The notes under the pieces were generated by a model. That model worked only from the letters and a program-made list of their open reading frames with translations, was not told the origin of the DNA and made no database searches. Positions 55,097 to 63,542 of a stretch of 64,000 nucleotides of DNA are shown here, one piece after another. The stretch's first letter is position 1; the number at the start of each line of letters is the position of its first letter. Position numbers and translations under genes: made by a program. Location of the stretch: positions 539,831 to 603,830 of the forward strand of contig NZ_JAHKRM010000002.1 of assembly GCF_019396345.1 (NCBI RefSeq). Direction: 5' to 3'. Source of the DNA: Nonomuraea guangzhouensis (GTDB lineage Bacteria; Actinomycetota; Actinomycetes; Streptosporangiales; Streptosporangiaceae).

Positions 55097-55987
55097 ATGA
55101 CACGAACACTGGTGACCGGCAGCGCCGGTCGGCTGGGGCGCAGCGTGGTCGTCTCCTTGGCCCAGGCCGGTCATGAGGTGATCGGCATCGACGCCGTCCC
55201 GGGCACTCCCGCCGAGGCCGCGGTCACCCTGCCCGCCGACCTGACGAACCTGGGCGAGGCGTATGACGTCATGGCCCGCTTCCGGCCCGACGCGGTGATC
55301 CACCTGGCCGCGATCGCGACCCCGTTCAGCCGTACCGACGGGCTGACCTTCCGCACCAACACCCAGCTCGCCTTCAACGTGTGCCAGGCCGCCAGCAACA
55401 CCGGCGTCGGCAAGGTGGTGGTGGCCAGCAGCCCCACCGTCATCGGCTACGGCTCGCCCGGCGGCTGGGCACCCAGCTACCTGCCCATCGACGAAGAGCA
55501 CCCCGTCGCGCCGTCGAACGCCTACAGCCTGTCCAAGCTCGTGGCCGAGCAGACGATGGCGGCGTTCGCCCGCGGCGGGTCGGAGACGCGGTTCGCGGCG
55601 GTGCGGCCGTGCTTCGTGGTGGCTCCGGAAGACTGGGCCGGCGCTCCGACCCAGTCGGGCCACACGATCGCCGAACGGCTGGACCGGCCGGACATCGCCG
55701 GGGTGTCGCTGTTCAACTACCTCGACGCCCGGGACGCCTCCGACCTGATCGCCGTGCTTCTCGACCGCCTGCCCGACCTGCCCAACGGCGAGGTGTTCTT
55801 CGCGGGGGCGGCCGACGCGCTGGCCCGCGAGCCACTGGCGGAGGTGCTGCCCGCCGTCATCCCCTCGACCACCGCCGCGGCCGCGAACCTGACCGGGACC
55901 GCTCCCGCCTTCACCTCCGCCAAGGCCGGGCGGATGCTGGGCTGGACCCCCAAGCGCTCCTGGCGCACCGAACTGGAGACCGGATGA
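55097..55987 (+). CDS. NAD(P)-dependent epimerase/dehydratase-type SDR (possible uronate dehydrogenase)
   Basis: Extended short-chain dehydrogenase of 296 residues. The nucleotide-binding TGSAGRLG is at the N-terminus, the catalytic Ser region is VVVASSPTVIGYG, and the Tyr-Lys pair is in YSLSK. It is the first gene of an operon with a KdgD-like and an enolase-family enzyme. Uronate dehydrogenase belongs to this superfamily and would supply aldarate to those enzymes. That assignment is inference, and a sugar epimerase is an alternative. It overlaps the next gene by 4 nt. Confidence 0.8.
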   Translation: MTRTLVTGSAGRLGRSVVVSLAQAGHEVIGIDAVPGTPAEAAVTLPADLTNLGEAYDVMARFRPDAVIHLAAIATPFSRTDGLTFRTNTQLAFNVCQAASNTGVGKVVVASSPTVIGYGSPGGWAPSYLPIDEEHPVAPSNAYSLSKLVAEQTMAAFARGGSETRFAAVRPCFVVAPEDWAGAPTQSGHTIAERLDRPDIAGVSLFNYLDARDASDLIAVLLDRLPDLPNGEVFFAGAADALAREPLAEVLPAVIPSTTAAAANLTGTAPAFTSAKAGRMLGWTPKRSWRTELETG

Positions 55988-56862
55988 ATCTCAGCGGAGT
56001 CCTCTTCTTCCCCGTCACCCCCTTCGACCCCGCCCACGGGCTGGCCGAGGAGGTGCTGGCCGAGCACATCAGGCGCGGGCTCGAACACCGGCCCGGCGCG
56101 GTGTTCGCGGCCTGCGGCACGGGCGAGTTCCCCGCACTGTCGGAGTCGGAGCACGCCGCGGCCGTCCGGGTGGCCGTCGAGACCACGGCCGGCCAGGTGC
56201 CGGTGTTCGCGGGCGCCGGCGGCCCGCTCGGCTCCGCGCTCAGCCAGGCCCGCGCGGCCCGCGACGCGGGCGCCGACGGCCTCCTGCTCATGCCCCCCTA
56301 CCTGGCCACGGGCACCGTCGAGGGGTTCGCCGCCTACGTACGCGCGGTCGCGGCGATCCTTCCGGTCATCATCTACCAGCGCGGCGCGGTGGCACCGACG
56401 CCCGAGCAGGTCGTGGCGCTGGCCAGGATCCCGGGCGTGATCGGCCTCAAGGACGGCCTGGGCGACATCGACCTCATCCAGCGTACCGTGCTGGCCGTGC
56501 GCAGGGAGATCGGCGACGACTTCCGGTTCTTCAACGGGCTGCCGACGGCCGAGCTGACGATGGGCGCCTACCGCGGGATCGGCGTGGAGCTCTACTCCTC
56601 CGCCGTCTTCGCCTTCGCGCCGGAGATCGCCACCGCGTTCATGAACGGCGCCGACCACCTGCTCACCGAGTTCTACGAGCCGCTCGTCCGGCTCCGCTCC
56701 AAGGTCCCCGGCTACGCCGTCTCCCTGGTCAAGGCCGGGGTACGCCTCGGCGGCCTGGACGCGGGCCCGGTGCGCCCGCCGCTGGTCGACGCCTCGCCGG
56801 AGCACGTGGCCGAACTGAAGGCCCTGATCGAACACGGACGGTCGCTGGCGGCAAGCTCATGA
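55984..56862 (+). CDS. 5-dehydro-4-deoxyglucarate dehydratase-like DHDPS family enzyme
   Basis: A 292-residue TIM-barrel aldolase-class enzyme. The Schiff-base Lys is in VIGLKDGLGD and the conserved Tyr in VIIYQRG. The N-terminal GVLFFPVTPFDPAHGL and FAACGTGEFPALSESEH are characteristic of KdgD, which dehydrates and decarboxylates 5-dehydro-4-deoxyglucarate to 2-oxoglutarate semialdehyde. Start ATG 55984 overlaps the preceding stop; the longer open frame is a shadow. Other DHDPS-family lyases remain possible. Confidence 0.82.
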   Translation: MNLSGVLFFPVTPFDPAHGLAEEVLAEHIRRGLEHRPGAVFAACGTGEFPALSESEHAAAVRVAVETTAGQVPVFAGAGGPLGSALSQARAARDAGADGLLLMPPYLATGTVEGFAAYVRAVAAILPVIIYQRGAVAPTPEQVVALARIPGVIGLKDGLGDIDLIQRTVLAVRREIGDDFRFFNGLPTAELTMGAYRGIGVELYSSAVFAFAPEIATAFMNGADHLLTEFYEPLVRLRSKVPGYAVSLVKAGVRLGGLDAGPVRPPLVDASPEHVAELKALIEHGRSLAASS

Positions 56863-57908
56863 TCCGCGACCTGAAAGTGAGCGCTCACACCGCCCGGCTG
56901 CCCAGGCCGTGGGGTCCCGACGTGCCCGCCAACCACGTCATGGTCGTGGAGATCACGCTGGCCGACGGCCGGACGGGCACCGGGTTCTCCTGGACGCCGC
57001 AGATCGGCGCGCGGGCCGTACAGGCGCTGCTGGAGCACGACATCCGCGAGGCCGTCATCGGCCTGGACCCGCACCCCGAAGTCGTGTGGGACCGGCTCTG
57101 GCGGCACCTGCGCGAGGCGGGCCCCGGCGGCATCACCACGGTCGCGCTGGCCAGCGTGGACCTGGCGCTGTGGGATCTGCGCTGCGGCGAGCGCGGCCTG
57201 GCCGACGTGCTGGGCCGGCGCCGGGACACGGTGCCGGTGTACGGCAGCGGCGTGAACCTGCACTACTCGCTGGAGGAGCTGGTCGCCCAGGCCGGGCGGT
57301 GGAAGGCCGCGGGCTATCCCGGGATCAAGATGAAGGTGGGCCGGCCCGACCTCGCCGAGGACGTCGAGCGGGTGGCCGCGGTCCGCGAGGTCGTCGGCCC
57401 CGGCACGCTGCTGATGATCGACGCCAACCAGCGCTGGGACCTGCACCGGGCCCGCCGCGCGGTCGAGGCACTGGCCCCGTACGACCTGCACTGGCTGGAG
57501 GAGCCGCTGCCCGCCGACGACGTCGCCGCGCACGTGGAGCTGAGGCGGTCCGTGGACGTGCCCATCGCGGTCGGCGAGAACGTCTACACCGTCTACGGCT
57601 TCCGTGACCTGCTGACGGCGGGGGCCTGCGACATCGTGCAGCCCAACGTGGTCAGGGTGGGCGGCATCACCCCGTTCCTGCGCATCACCGAGCTGGCGCG
57701 GGCCTTCGACGTGCCGGTCTACCCGCACCTGCTGCCCGACCTGTCGGCGCAGCTCGCGCTGGCCCTGCCGCTGCCGTGCATGGCCGAGGAGGTCGAGGAC
57801 GCCTCGTTCGCCGCGCTGGGGCTGCTGGCCGAGCCGTACCCCGTCCACGTGAGCGACGCGAAAGTGCGCGTCGGAGAGCACCGGGGGCTCGGCCTCCACT
57901 GGAGATGA
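56859..57908 (+). CDS. Mandelate racemase/enolase superfamily dehydratase
   Basis: A 349-residue enolase-superfamily enzyme with an N-terminal capping domain and a barrel. The base motif KxK is in GIKMKVG. Metal ligands are Asp in LMIDANQRW, Glu in HWLEEPLP and Glu in VGENVYT, and a His in YPHLLPD completes the set. This arrangement fits sugar-acid dehydratases. Placed after the KdgD-like gene it could make 5-dehydro-4-deoxyglucarate from an aldarate. It overlaps both neighbours by 4 nt. Confidence 0.87.
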   Translation: MIRDLKVSAHTARLPRPWGPDVPANHVMVVEITLADGRTGTGFSWTPQIGARAVQALLEHDIREAVIGLDPHPEVVWDRLWRHLREAGPGGITTVALASVDLALWDLRCGERGLADVLGRRRDTVPVYGSGVNLHYSLEELVAQAGRWKAAGYPGIKMKVGRPDLAEDVERVAAVREVVGPGTLLMIDANQRWDLHRARRAVEALAPYDLHWLEEPLPADDVAAHVELRRSVDVPIAVGENVYTVYGFRDLLTAGACDIVQPNVVRVGGITPFLRITELARAFDVPVYPHLLPDLSAQLALALPLPCMAEEVEDASFAALGLLAEPYPVHVSDAKVRVGEHRGLGLHWR

Positions 57909-59803
57909 GCATGCGGGTCGTACTCGCCGGAGCGCACGGATTCGGCTCCCACTACCTGAACCGGCTGCGCCGCCTGGCCGGCCAGGTCGAGCTGGCCGGC
58001 ATCTGCGACGTGCGGCCGGTCTCCCCCGAAGACCTCGAAGGGCTCGGCACGCCGGAGTTCTCCGCCGACCTGCCCGAGCTGATCAAGCGGACCGGGGCGC
58101 GGATCGCGATCCTGGCCACCCCGATCCCGACGCACGCCGACCTGGCGCTGGCGGCGCTGGCGGCGGGCGCGCACGTGCTGGTGGAGAAGCCGACGGCGGC
58201 CACGCTCGCCGACTTCGAGCGGATGGAGCGGGCCGCCGCCGAGGCCGGTCTGGCCTGCCAGGTGGGCTTCCAGAGCCTCGCGTCCGCGGCCCTGCCGGAG
58301 GTGCGCCGGCTGATCGCCGAGGACACGATCGGGCGCGTGACCGGCATCGGGGTGGCGGGGGCGTGGCCGCGGCCCGCCTCCTACTTCACCCGCAGCTCCT
58401 GGTCGGGCCGGCGCCGGCTCGACGGCGTGGACATCGTGGACGGCGCGCTCACCAACCCGTTCGCGCACGCCGTCGCCACCGCCCTCGCCGTGGCGGGCGC
58501 CGAGGAACGCGGCGCGGTCACCTCGGTCGAGGCGGAGCTGTTCCACGCCAACGCCATCGAGTCGGACGACACCTCGGCCATCCGGATCCACCTGGCGGAC
58601 GGGCCGCCGATCGTGGCCGCCGTGACGCTCTGCGCCACCGGCCGCGACGAGCCGTACGTGGTCGTCCACGGCGAGCGCGGCAAGATCACGTTCACGTACA
58701 CGGTGGACGAGGTCCGCGTCGGCGACGGCCCCGTGCGCCGCTTCCCCCGCGCCGACCTGCTGGAGAACCTCGTCGAGCACGTACGCTCCGGAGCCCCGCT
58801 GATCGTGCCGATCCACCGGACCGGCGCGTTCATGGAGGTCCTGGAGGCCATCAGGGTCGCGCCCGACCCGCTGCCGATCGCCACGGACCACCAGGACCTT
58901 TCCGGCGAAGGACCGGCGCTGCCCGGCATCGCCCAGCTGGTCGAGACCTGCGCGGACCGGCTGGAGCTCTTCTCCGAGCTGGGCGTGAGCTGGGCCGTTC
59001 CGATCATGGTGGCGGACCGGGTGGTGGCCGAGTACGTCACACGGCCCGACCTGCCGATCACCGCGGCTCCGCGGCCCTACCTCCACCCGGTGCGCACACT
59101 GGGCGGCACGGTGGTGACCGAGGTACAGCCCGCGGACCATCCGCACCATCTCGGCGCCGGGGTAGCCGTCACGGACGTCGGCGGGCGCAACTTCTGGGGC
59201 GGGCGCACGTTCGTCAGGGACCAGGGGCCGCAGTGGCTGGACGACCACGGGACGCAGCGGCACGTGTCCTTCACCGGGCGCGACTCCTCGGGCTTCGCGG
59301 AGACCCTGCTGTGGCAGCGGCCCGGCGAGGACCCGGTGGTGCGTGAGGAGCGGTCCGTGCGGGCCGTCCCGCTGTCGCGGGGCTGGGCGCTGGACTTCGG
59401 CTTCACGCTGCGCAATCTCACGGGCGCGCCGCTGACGATCCAGAGCTCGGCGACCAAGGGCCGGGCCGGGGCGGGCTACGGCGGGTTCTTCTGGCGGGCG
59501 CCGGCGGCCTCGCGGGGGTTGCGGGTGTTCACCGAGGCGGCCGAGGGCGAGGAGCTGGTCCACGGTTCGCGGGCGCCGTGGCTGGCGCTGGCGGGCGAGG
59601 ACTGGACGCTGGTGTTCGCCCGGTCGGGGGACGATCCGTGGTTTGTCCGGGTGGCGCAATATCCCGGTGTGGGCACCGCGCTGGCCTGGGACACGCCGCT
59701 GGTCTTCGAGGACGAGCTGCTCCGGCAGGTGTCGGTGGTGGTGGCCGACGGGCGTCTGTCCGCCTCCGAGGCGGCCGAGCTGGCGCTGGAGGCGGACGGC
59801 TAG
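57905..59803 (+). CDS. Fusion of Gfo/Idh/MocA oxidoreductase with PmoA-like (DUF6807) domain
   Basis: A 632-residue two-domain protein. Residues 1-340 form a Gfo/Idh/MocA dehydrogenase with a Rossmann start (VVLAGAHGFGSHYLNRL) and the conserved EKP in VLVEKPTAA. Residues 350-632 match the PmoA/DUF6807 family (PYLHPVRTLGG, then DHPHHLGAGVAVTDV and NFWGG), which is normally a separate protein near sugar oxidoreductases. ATG 57905 overlaps the preceding stop. Fusion implies the two act on the same sugar. It ends the operon, and its stop shares CTAG with the convergent hydrolase gene. Confidence 0.85.
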   Translation: MSMRVVLAGAHGFGSHYLNRLRRLAGQVELAGICDVRPVSPEDLEGLGTPEFSADLPELIKRTGARIAILATPIPTHADLALAALAAGAHVLVEKPTAATLADFERMERAAAEAGLACQVGFQSLASAALPEVRRLIAEDTIGRVTGIGVAGAWPRPASYFTRSSWSGRRRLDGVDIVDGALTNPFAHAVATALAVAGAEERGAVTSVEAELFHANAIESDDTSAIRIHLADGPPIVAAVTLCATGRDEPYVVVHGERGKITFTYTVDEVRVGDGPVRRFPRADLLENLVEHVRSGAPLIVPIHRTGAFMEVLEAIRVAPDPLPIATDHQDLSGEGPALPGIAQLVETCADRLELFSELGVSWAVPIMVADRVVAEYVTRPDLPITAAPRPYLHPVRTLGGTVVTEVQPADHPHHLGAGVAVTDVGGRNFWGGRTFVRDQGPQWLDDHGTQRHVSFTGRDSSGFAETLLWQRPGEDPVVREERSVRAVPLSRGWALDFGFTLRNLTGAPLTIQSSATKGRAGAGYGGFFWRAPAASRGLRVFTEAAEGEELVHGSRAPWLALAGEDWTLVFARSGDDPWFVRVAQYPGVGTALAWDTPLVFEDELLRQVSVVVADGRLSASEAAELALEADG

Positions 59804-60891
59804 CTTCTGTGCAGGTGGGTGGCCAGCCAGGTGAAGGCGTGCTCCTGCATGGGGACGTCGAAGGCGTGCGGGGCGTCGAAGAAGACGCCCTCGTAACCGC
59901 CGTCCGGGTGGTGGCGGCCGATGGCCTCGTGCGCCGCGCGCATCCCGGCCAGCGGGAACAGCTGGTCCCGCTCGCCGTACAGGACCAGGAGCGGCTCGGG
60001 CGCGCGGGCGGCGACCAGCGCCGGCCAGTCGCAGACGCGCGACAGGCCGGGCGGGAAGAACATCCAGGTGTGCCCGGCGACGTAGCCGTCCAGGAGTTCG
60101 CGGTAGCTGGAGACCATCGCGGCGACGGCGACCGCGGCGACGCCGGGGTCGAACGCGCCGAGCAGCGCGGCGCGCAGCCCGCCCCCTGACAACCCCACGC
60201 ACCCGACCTGCCCGATATCGGGGCGCGACCGCAGATAGGCCGCGGCGGCGAGGTCCTCGCCCGCCACCACGCCGGCCAGCGACGTGCCGAGCAGCGTGCA
60301 GTACTTCTCCAGGACGTGCTCGTGGTGCCCGGCCGCGACGTCATAGCGATCCGCCTCGGACATATCTGGATCATCTGCCTGGGCGAGCACCCGCTCGGGC
60401 ATGTCCGCCCGGTCGAACCGGCGGCTGCCCCAGCCGATCACGTCATGGACGAGCACGGCGAAGCCACGCCTGGCGAGCTCGCCCGCGTAGGCGCGACCGC
60501 CATAGATCTGCTCGCGCAGCCGCCGCACCTCGGGCGTGGGCGGCTCGGGGCCATCCGCGAGCTTCTCCTTGCCCGCCCACTTCATGCCCGCGTGGCAGTG
60601 CAGCGCGAGCACGCCCGGCAGCCTGCCCGCCGCGTCGCGGGGCTTCAGCAGGTAGGCGTGGGTACGCGGGCCGAAGCCCACCGACCAGGAGAGCTCCTCA
60701 CCGCTGAGGTCCCGCGTCGTCCACGAGCGCTCGACCCGGACGTCTCCTACCGACAGGTCGAGCGTCCCGATGGCCTCGCGGGCGGCCGTCCTGAGCGCGA
60801 GGCCCGGCGCGGCGTCGGGAAACAGTCCGCGCCGGCCCTCCGCGAGCTCGACCAGCCCGGAGAACGCCCCGAGATGGCGCAGCTCACGCAC
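59800..60891 (-). CDS. Alpha/beta hydrolase, dienelactone hydrolase/acetyl-xylan-esterase-like
   Basis: A 363-residue protein without a signal peptide. The nucleophile Ser is in VGLSGGGLRA, the acid Asp in YGERDQLFP and the His in DAPHAFDVP. The insert between strand and nucleophile (YGGRAYAGELARRGFAVLVHDVIGWGSRR) is typical of the AXE1/Abhydrolase_7 group. It starts with GTG three bases after the Gfo/Idh gene and ends the operon. Deacetylation or lactone opening of an imported sugar derivative is plausible. The substrate is unknown. Confidence 0.82.
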   Translation of the reverse strand: MRELRHLGAFSGLVELAEGRRGLFPDAAPGLALRTAAREAIGTLDLSVGDVRVERSWTTRDLSGEELSWSVGFGPRTHAYLLKPRDAAGRLPGVLALHCHAGMKWAGKEKLADGPEPPTPEVRRLREQIYGGRAYAGELARRGFAVLVHDVIGWGSRRFDRADMPERVLAQADDPDMSEADRYDVAAGHHEHVLEKYCTLLGTSLAGVVAGEDLAAAAYLRSRPDIGQVGCVGLSGGGLRAALLGAFDPGVAAVAVAAMVSSYRELLDGYVAGHTWMFFPPGLSRVCDWPALVAARAPEPLLVLYGERDQLFPLAGMRAAHEAIGRHHPDGGYEGVFFDAPHAFDVPMQEHAFTWLATHLHRS

Positions 60892-60894
60892 CGG

Positions 60895-62175
60895 TCAACC
60901 CCCTACGAGGCGGGTGCCGTCGGCGGCGAGGCGGACAGGGGTGCCGGTGGTGGCCGAGCGGGTGGCGGCCACGCCGACCAGCACGCTGCGGATGCCGTCG
61001 CGGTAGCCGGCCGGGCGCCCGAGCGGGTCGTCGCCGGGGCCGCGGAAGACGTCGTCCAGCAGCAGCCGGTCGCCGCCGCCGTGGCCGCCCTCTCCCTGCT
61101 CGATGACGATCTCCTCCGGCTCCTTCCAGTGCTGGTGCAGGACGAGCTTCTCCCCGGCGCCGGCCATGTGCTCCTTGCCCGCGGCGCTGGGGTCGATCGC
61201 GGCGTGCTCCGGGGTCCAGGGCCGCTCGTTGACGTCCAGCTCGATCCGGCCCTCGGTGCCGTTGAAGACGACGCGGTAGCCCTCGTACGGGGCGTGCGCG
61301 GTGAGGGAGTAGGTGAGCATGGCCCGGTTGGCATAGCGGACCAGGACCGACATGTTGTCGTCGATCGTCACGCCCGGCCCGAAGACGTCCTGGTCGCGGA
61401 TGTAGCCGTCCTCGTGCTCGGCGTCCAGGTAGAGGCGCTTGAGCCGCTCATCGGTGGAGATGTCGAAGATGAACGGGTCGGTGCCCAGGCCGGGCGCGCC
61501 CTGGCCGCGGGCGGGGCGCGGGCCCCTGGGCAGGGCCTGGCCGTAGAAGCGCAGGTCGGTCTGGGCGAAGACGAGCTCGGGCGCGGCCGCGAGCCACCAG
61601 TTGACCAGGTCGAAGTGGTGGGTGGACTTGTGGACGAGCAGCCCGCCCGAGTTGACCTTGTCGCGGTGCCAGCGGCGGAAGTAGTCGGCGCCGTGGATGG
61701 TGTCGAGCGCCCAGTCGAAGTGGACCGAGGTGACCTCGCCGATCGCGCCTTCGCTGATGAGCTTCTTGACCGCCGAGTTCCGGGGGGAGTAGCGGTAGTT
61801 GAAGGTCACTACCAGTTTGCCCGGGTTGCGCTCGGCGGCGGCGGCGATGGCCTCGCAGCCTTCTGCGTCGATGGTGAGGGGCTTCTCCACGATGACGTCG
61901 AGCCCGGCGTCGAGCGCGGCGACGACGTAGCGGGCGTGCGTCGCGTCCATGGTGGTGACCACGACGGCGTCGGCCAGCTCCAGCAGCTTGCCGAACTCGT
62001 CGGGGCCGAAGCACGGCACCTGGTGGCCGATGCGCTCGACGTAGTAGTTCATGCGCGTCTGGTTGGTGTCGCAGAGGCCGGCGATCGTCCCGGTGTCTCG
62101 CCAGTCGCCCAGCAGGGCGTCGACGTACATCTGCGCGCGATGGCCGAGGCCGACGAAGGCGTACCTGGTGCTCAA
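60895..62175 (-). CDS. Gfo/Idh/MocA family oxidoreductase
   Basis: A 426-residue NAD(P)-dependent sugar dehydrogenase. The Rossmann motif is YAFVGLGHRAQMYVDAL, with the EKP motif in VIVEKPLTIDAEG and the C-terminal sheet domain from GEVTSVHFDWALD. It probably starts with TTG 62175 after GGGGAGAG, since no better start is close. It follows the sugar-binding protein gene behind a hairpin and precedes the hydrolase by 3 bp, so it likely oxidises the imported sugar. Confidence 0.88.
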   Translation of the reverse strand: MSTRYAFVGLGHRAQMYVDALLGDWRDTGTIAGLCDTNQTRMNYYVERIGHQVPCFGPDEFGKLLELADAVVVTTMDATHARYVVAALDAGLDVIVEKPLTIDAEGCEAIAAAAERNPGKLVVTFNYRYSPRNSAVKKLISEGAIGEVTSVHFDWALDTIHGADYFRRWHRDKVNSGGLLVHKSTHHFDLVNWWLAAAPELVFAQTDLRFYGQALPRGPRPARGQGAPGLGTDPFIFDISTDERLKRLYLDAEHEDGYIRDQDVFGPGVTIDDNMSVLVRYANRAMLTYSLTAHAPYEGYRVVFNGTEGRIELDVNERPWTPEHAAIDPSAAGKEHMAGAGEKLVLHQHWKEPEEIVIEQGEGGHGGGDRLLLDDVFRGPGDDPLGRPAGYRDGIRSVLVGVAATRSATTGTPVRLAADGTRLVGG

Positions 62176-62200
62176 CTTCTCTCCCCGAGTCGTGGAGTGG

Positions 62201-62226
62201 CGGCTGGGGGTCGGGACCCCCAGCCG
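62201..62226 (-). promoter_or_regulatory. Perfect hairpin after the sugar-binding protein gene
   Basis: Arms 62201-62212 and 62215-62226 are perfect 12-bp inverted copies (an 11-bp stem with a four-base loop), starting 11 nt downstream of the binding-protein stop and without a T-run. It is the third such element in the window and precedes the Gfo/Idh ribosome binding site. Confidence 0.7.
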
Positions 62227-62236
62227 GGATCAGACC

Positions 62237-63508
62237 TCAGCCGGCCAGAGCGGCGTTGGCCTCGGTCAGGAACTTCTGCGCGCCGGCGTCCGGCGACGTC
62301 TTGCCGAAGACGACCTCCTCGCTGTTGCGCTTGAGGATGTCCTCCATCTGGAGCGCGCCCTTCGGCGGGGCGGTGATCGGGCTCAGCTCGCTCTTGACGT
62401 CGCCGATGAAGGTCAGCGTCTTCTGGTCGACGGGCGGCAGCTTGCCCTTGACGGCGGCCAGCACCTTGGCGTTGGTCGGCAGGCCGCGGTCGCTCAGCAA
62501 GATCGCGGCCGCGTCCGGGTCGTTGACCATGAAGTCGATGAACTTGGCGGCTTCCGCGGCGTGATCGGACTTGGCGGAGGCCGTGTAGAACATCGACGGC
62601 TGCAGGAACATGCCGGTGGTGGTCGCGCCCGCGGCCTTGGGCATCCGCAGCAGGGTCATCTCCTGACCCGACGCCTTGGACAGGGCGTTGAGCTGGTTGC
62701 TCCACCACATGCCCATCGCGCCCGCGTTGGTGGCCAGCAGCGACTGCTCAGGGCCCAGGGAGATCAGCTCGGCGCTCTTCGCGGCGTCCGCGGACCCCTT
62801 CGTCTGGATGAGCTGCTGGTGGATGGCCCACCACGCCTTCAGCGTGTCGGCGGTGATCCCGATCTTGTTGCCGTCGTAGAACTTCTCGCCGCGCTGGGCC
62901 GCGAAGATCTGCAGCCAGGCGGGGTTGTAGTTGTACTCGGCTCCGACCATGCCGCCGCCGGCCGCGGTGACCTGCTTGGCCGTGTTCATCCAGTCGTCCC
63001 AGGTCCAGGACTTGTCGTCGGGCAGCTTCTGCTTGGCCTTCTCCAACGCCGTCGCGTTGACGAGCATCGAGAAGGTGTTGACGCCGGTCGGGATGGCGTA
63101 CTGCTTGCCGTCGATCTGGCCGCTGGTGAGCACCTGCTGGTCGAGATCGGCCGTGGGCAGCTTGCCGGACAGGTCGGCCAGGGCGTTTCGGCCGGCGTAC
63201 TCGCTCAGGCCGCGGATCTCGATGCTGATCACGTCGGGCGAGTCGTTGGCGGCCACCTTGGTGGCGAGCTTCTCGTAGTAGCTCTCCCAGTTGGAGAAGT
63301 CGCCTTCGACGTCGATGGTCGGGTTCTTCTCCTCGAACTTCTTGATGACCTGCTCGGTGAGCTTCTGCCGGGAGTCGCTGCCCCAGTAGGAGAAGCGGAG
63401 ATGGACCTTGTCATCGCCCGACTTGCCGCCACCGCCGCCACATCCGGCGGCAGCCGTCATCACGGCCGTCGCGAGCAGGGCAACGGTCCACACCTTCGTG
63501 GGCTTCAC
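62237..63508 (-). CDS. Sugar ABC transporter substrate-binding lipoprotein (family 1)
   Basis: A 423-residue binding protein with a lipoprotein signal (MKPTKVWTVALLATAVMTAAAGC, Cys23) and a Gly-rich linker. The mature part begins LRFSYWGSDSRQKL, typical of family 1 sugar-binding proteins. GTG 63508 follows AGGAGG. The gene follows its permease rather than preceding it. With the Gfo/Idh enzyme and hydrolase it forms a sugar uptake and oxidation operon. Confidence 0.9.
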   Translation of the reverse strand: MKPTKVWTVALLATAVMTAAAGCGGGGGKSGDDKVHLRFSYWGSDSRQKLTEQVIKKFEEKNPTIDVEGDFSNWESYYEKLATKVAANDSPDVISIEIRGLSEYAGRNALADLSGKLPTADLDQQVLTSGQIDGKQYAIPTGVNTFSMLVNATALEKAKQKLPDDKSWTWDDWMNTAKQVTAAGGGMVGAEYNYNPAWLQIFAAQRGEKFYDGNKIGITADTLKAWWAIHQQLIQTKGSADAAKSAELISLGPEQSLLATNAGAMGMWWSNQLNALSKASGQEMTLLRMPKAAGATTTGMFLQPSMFYTASAKSDHAAEAAKFIDFMVNDPDAAAILLSDRGLPTNAKVLAAVKGKLPPVDQKTLTFIGDVKSELSPITAPPKGALQMEDILKRNSEEVVFGKTSPDAGAQKFLTEANAALAG

Positions 63509-63542
63509 AGCTCTACCTCCTGGTCAAGCGTTGCGGGGGGTG

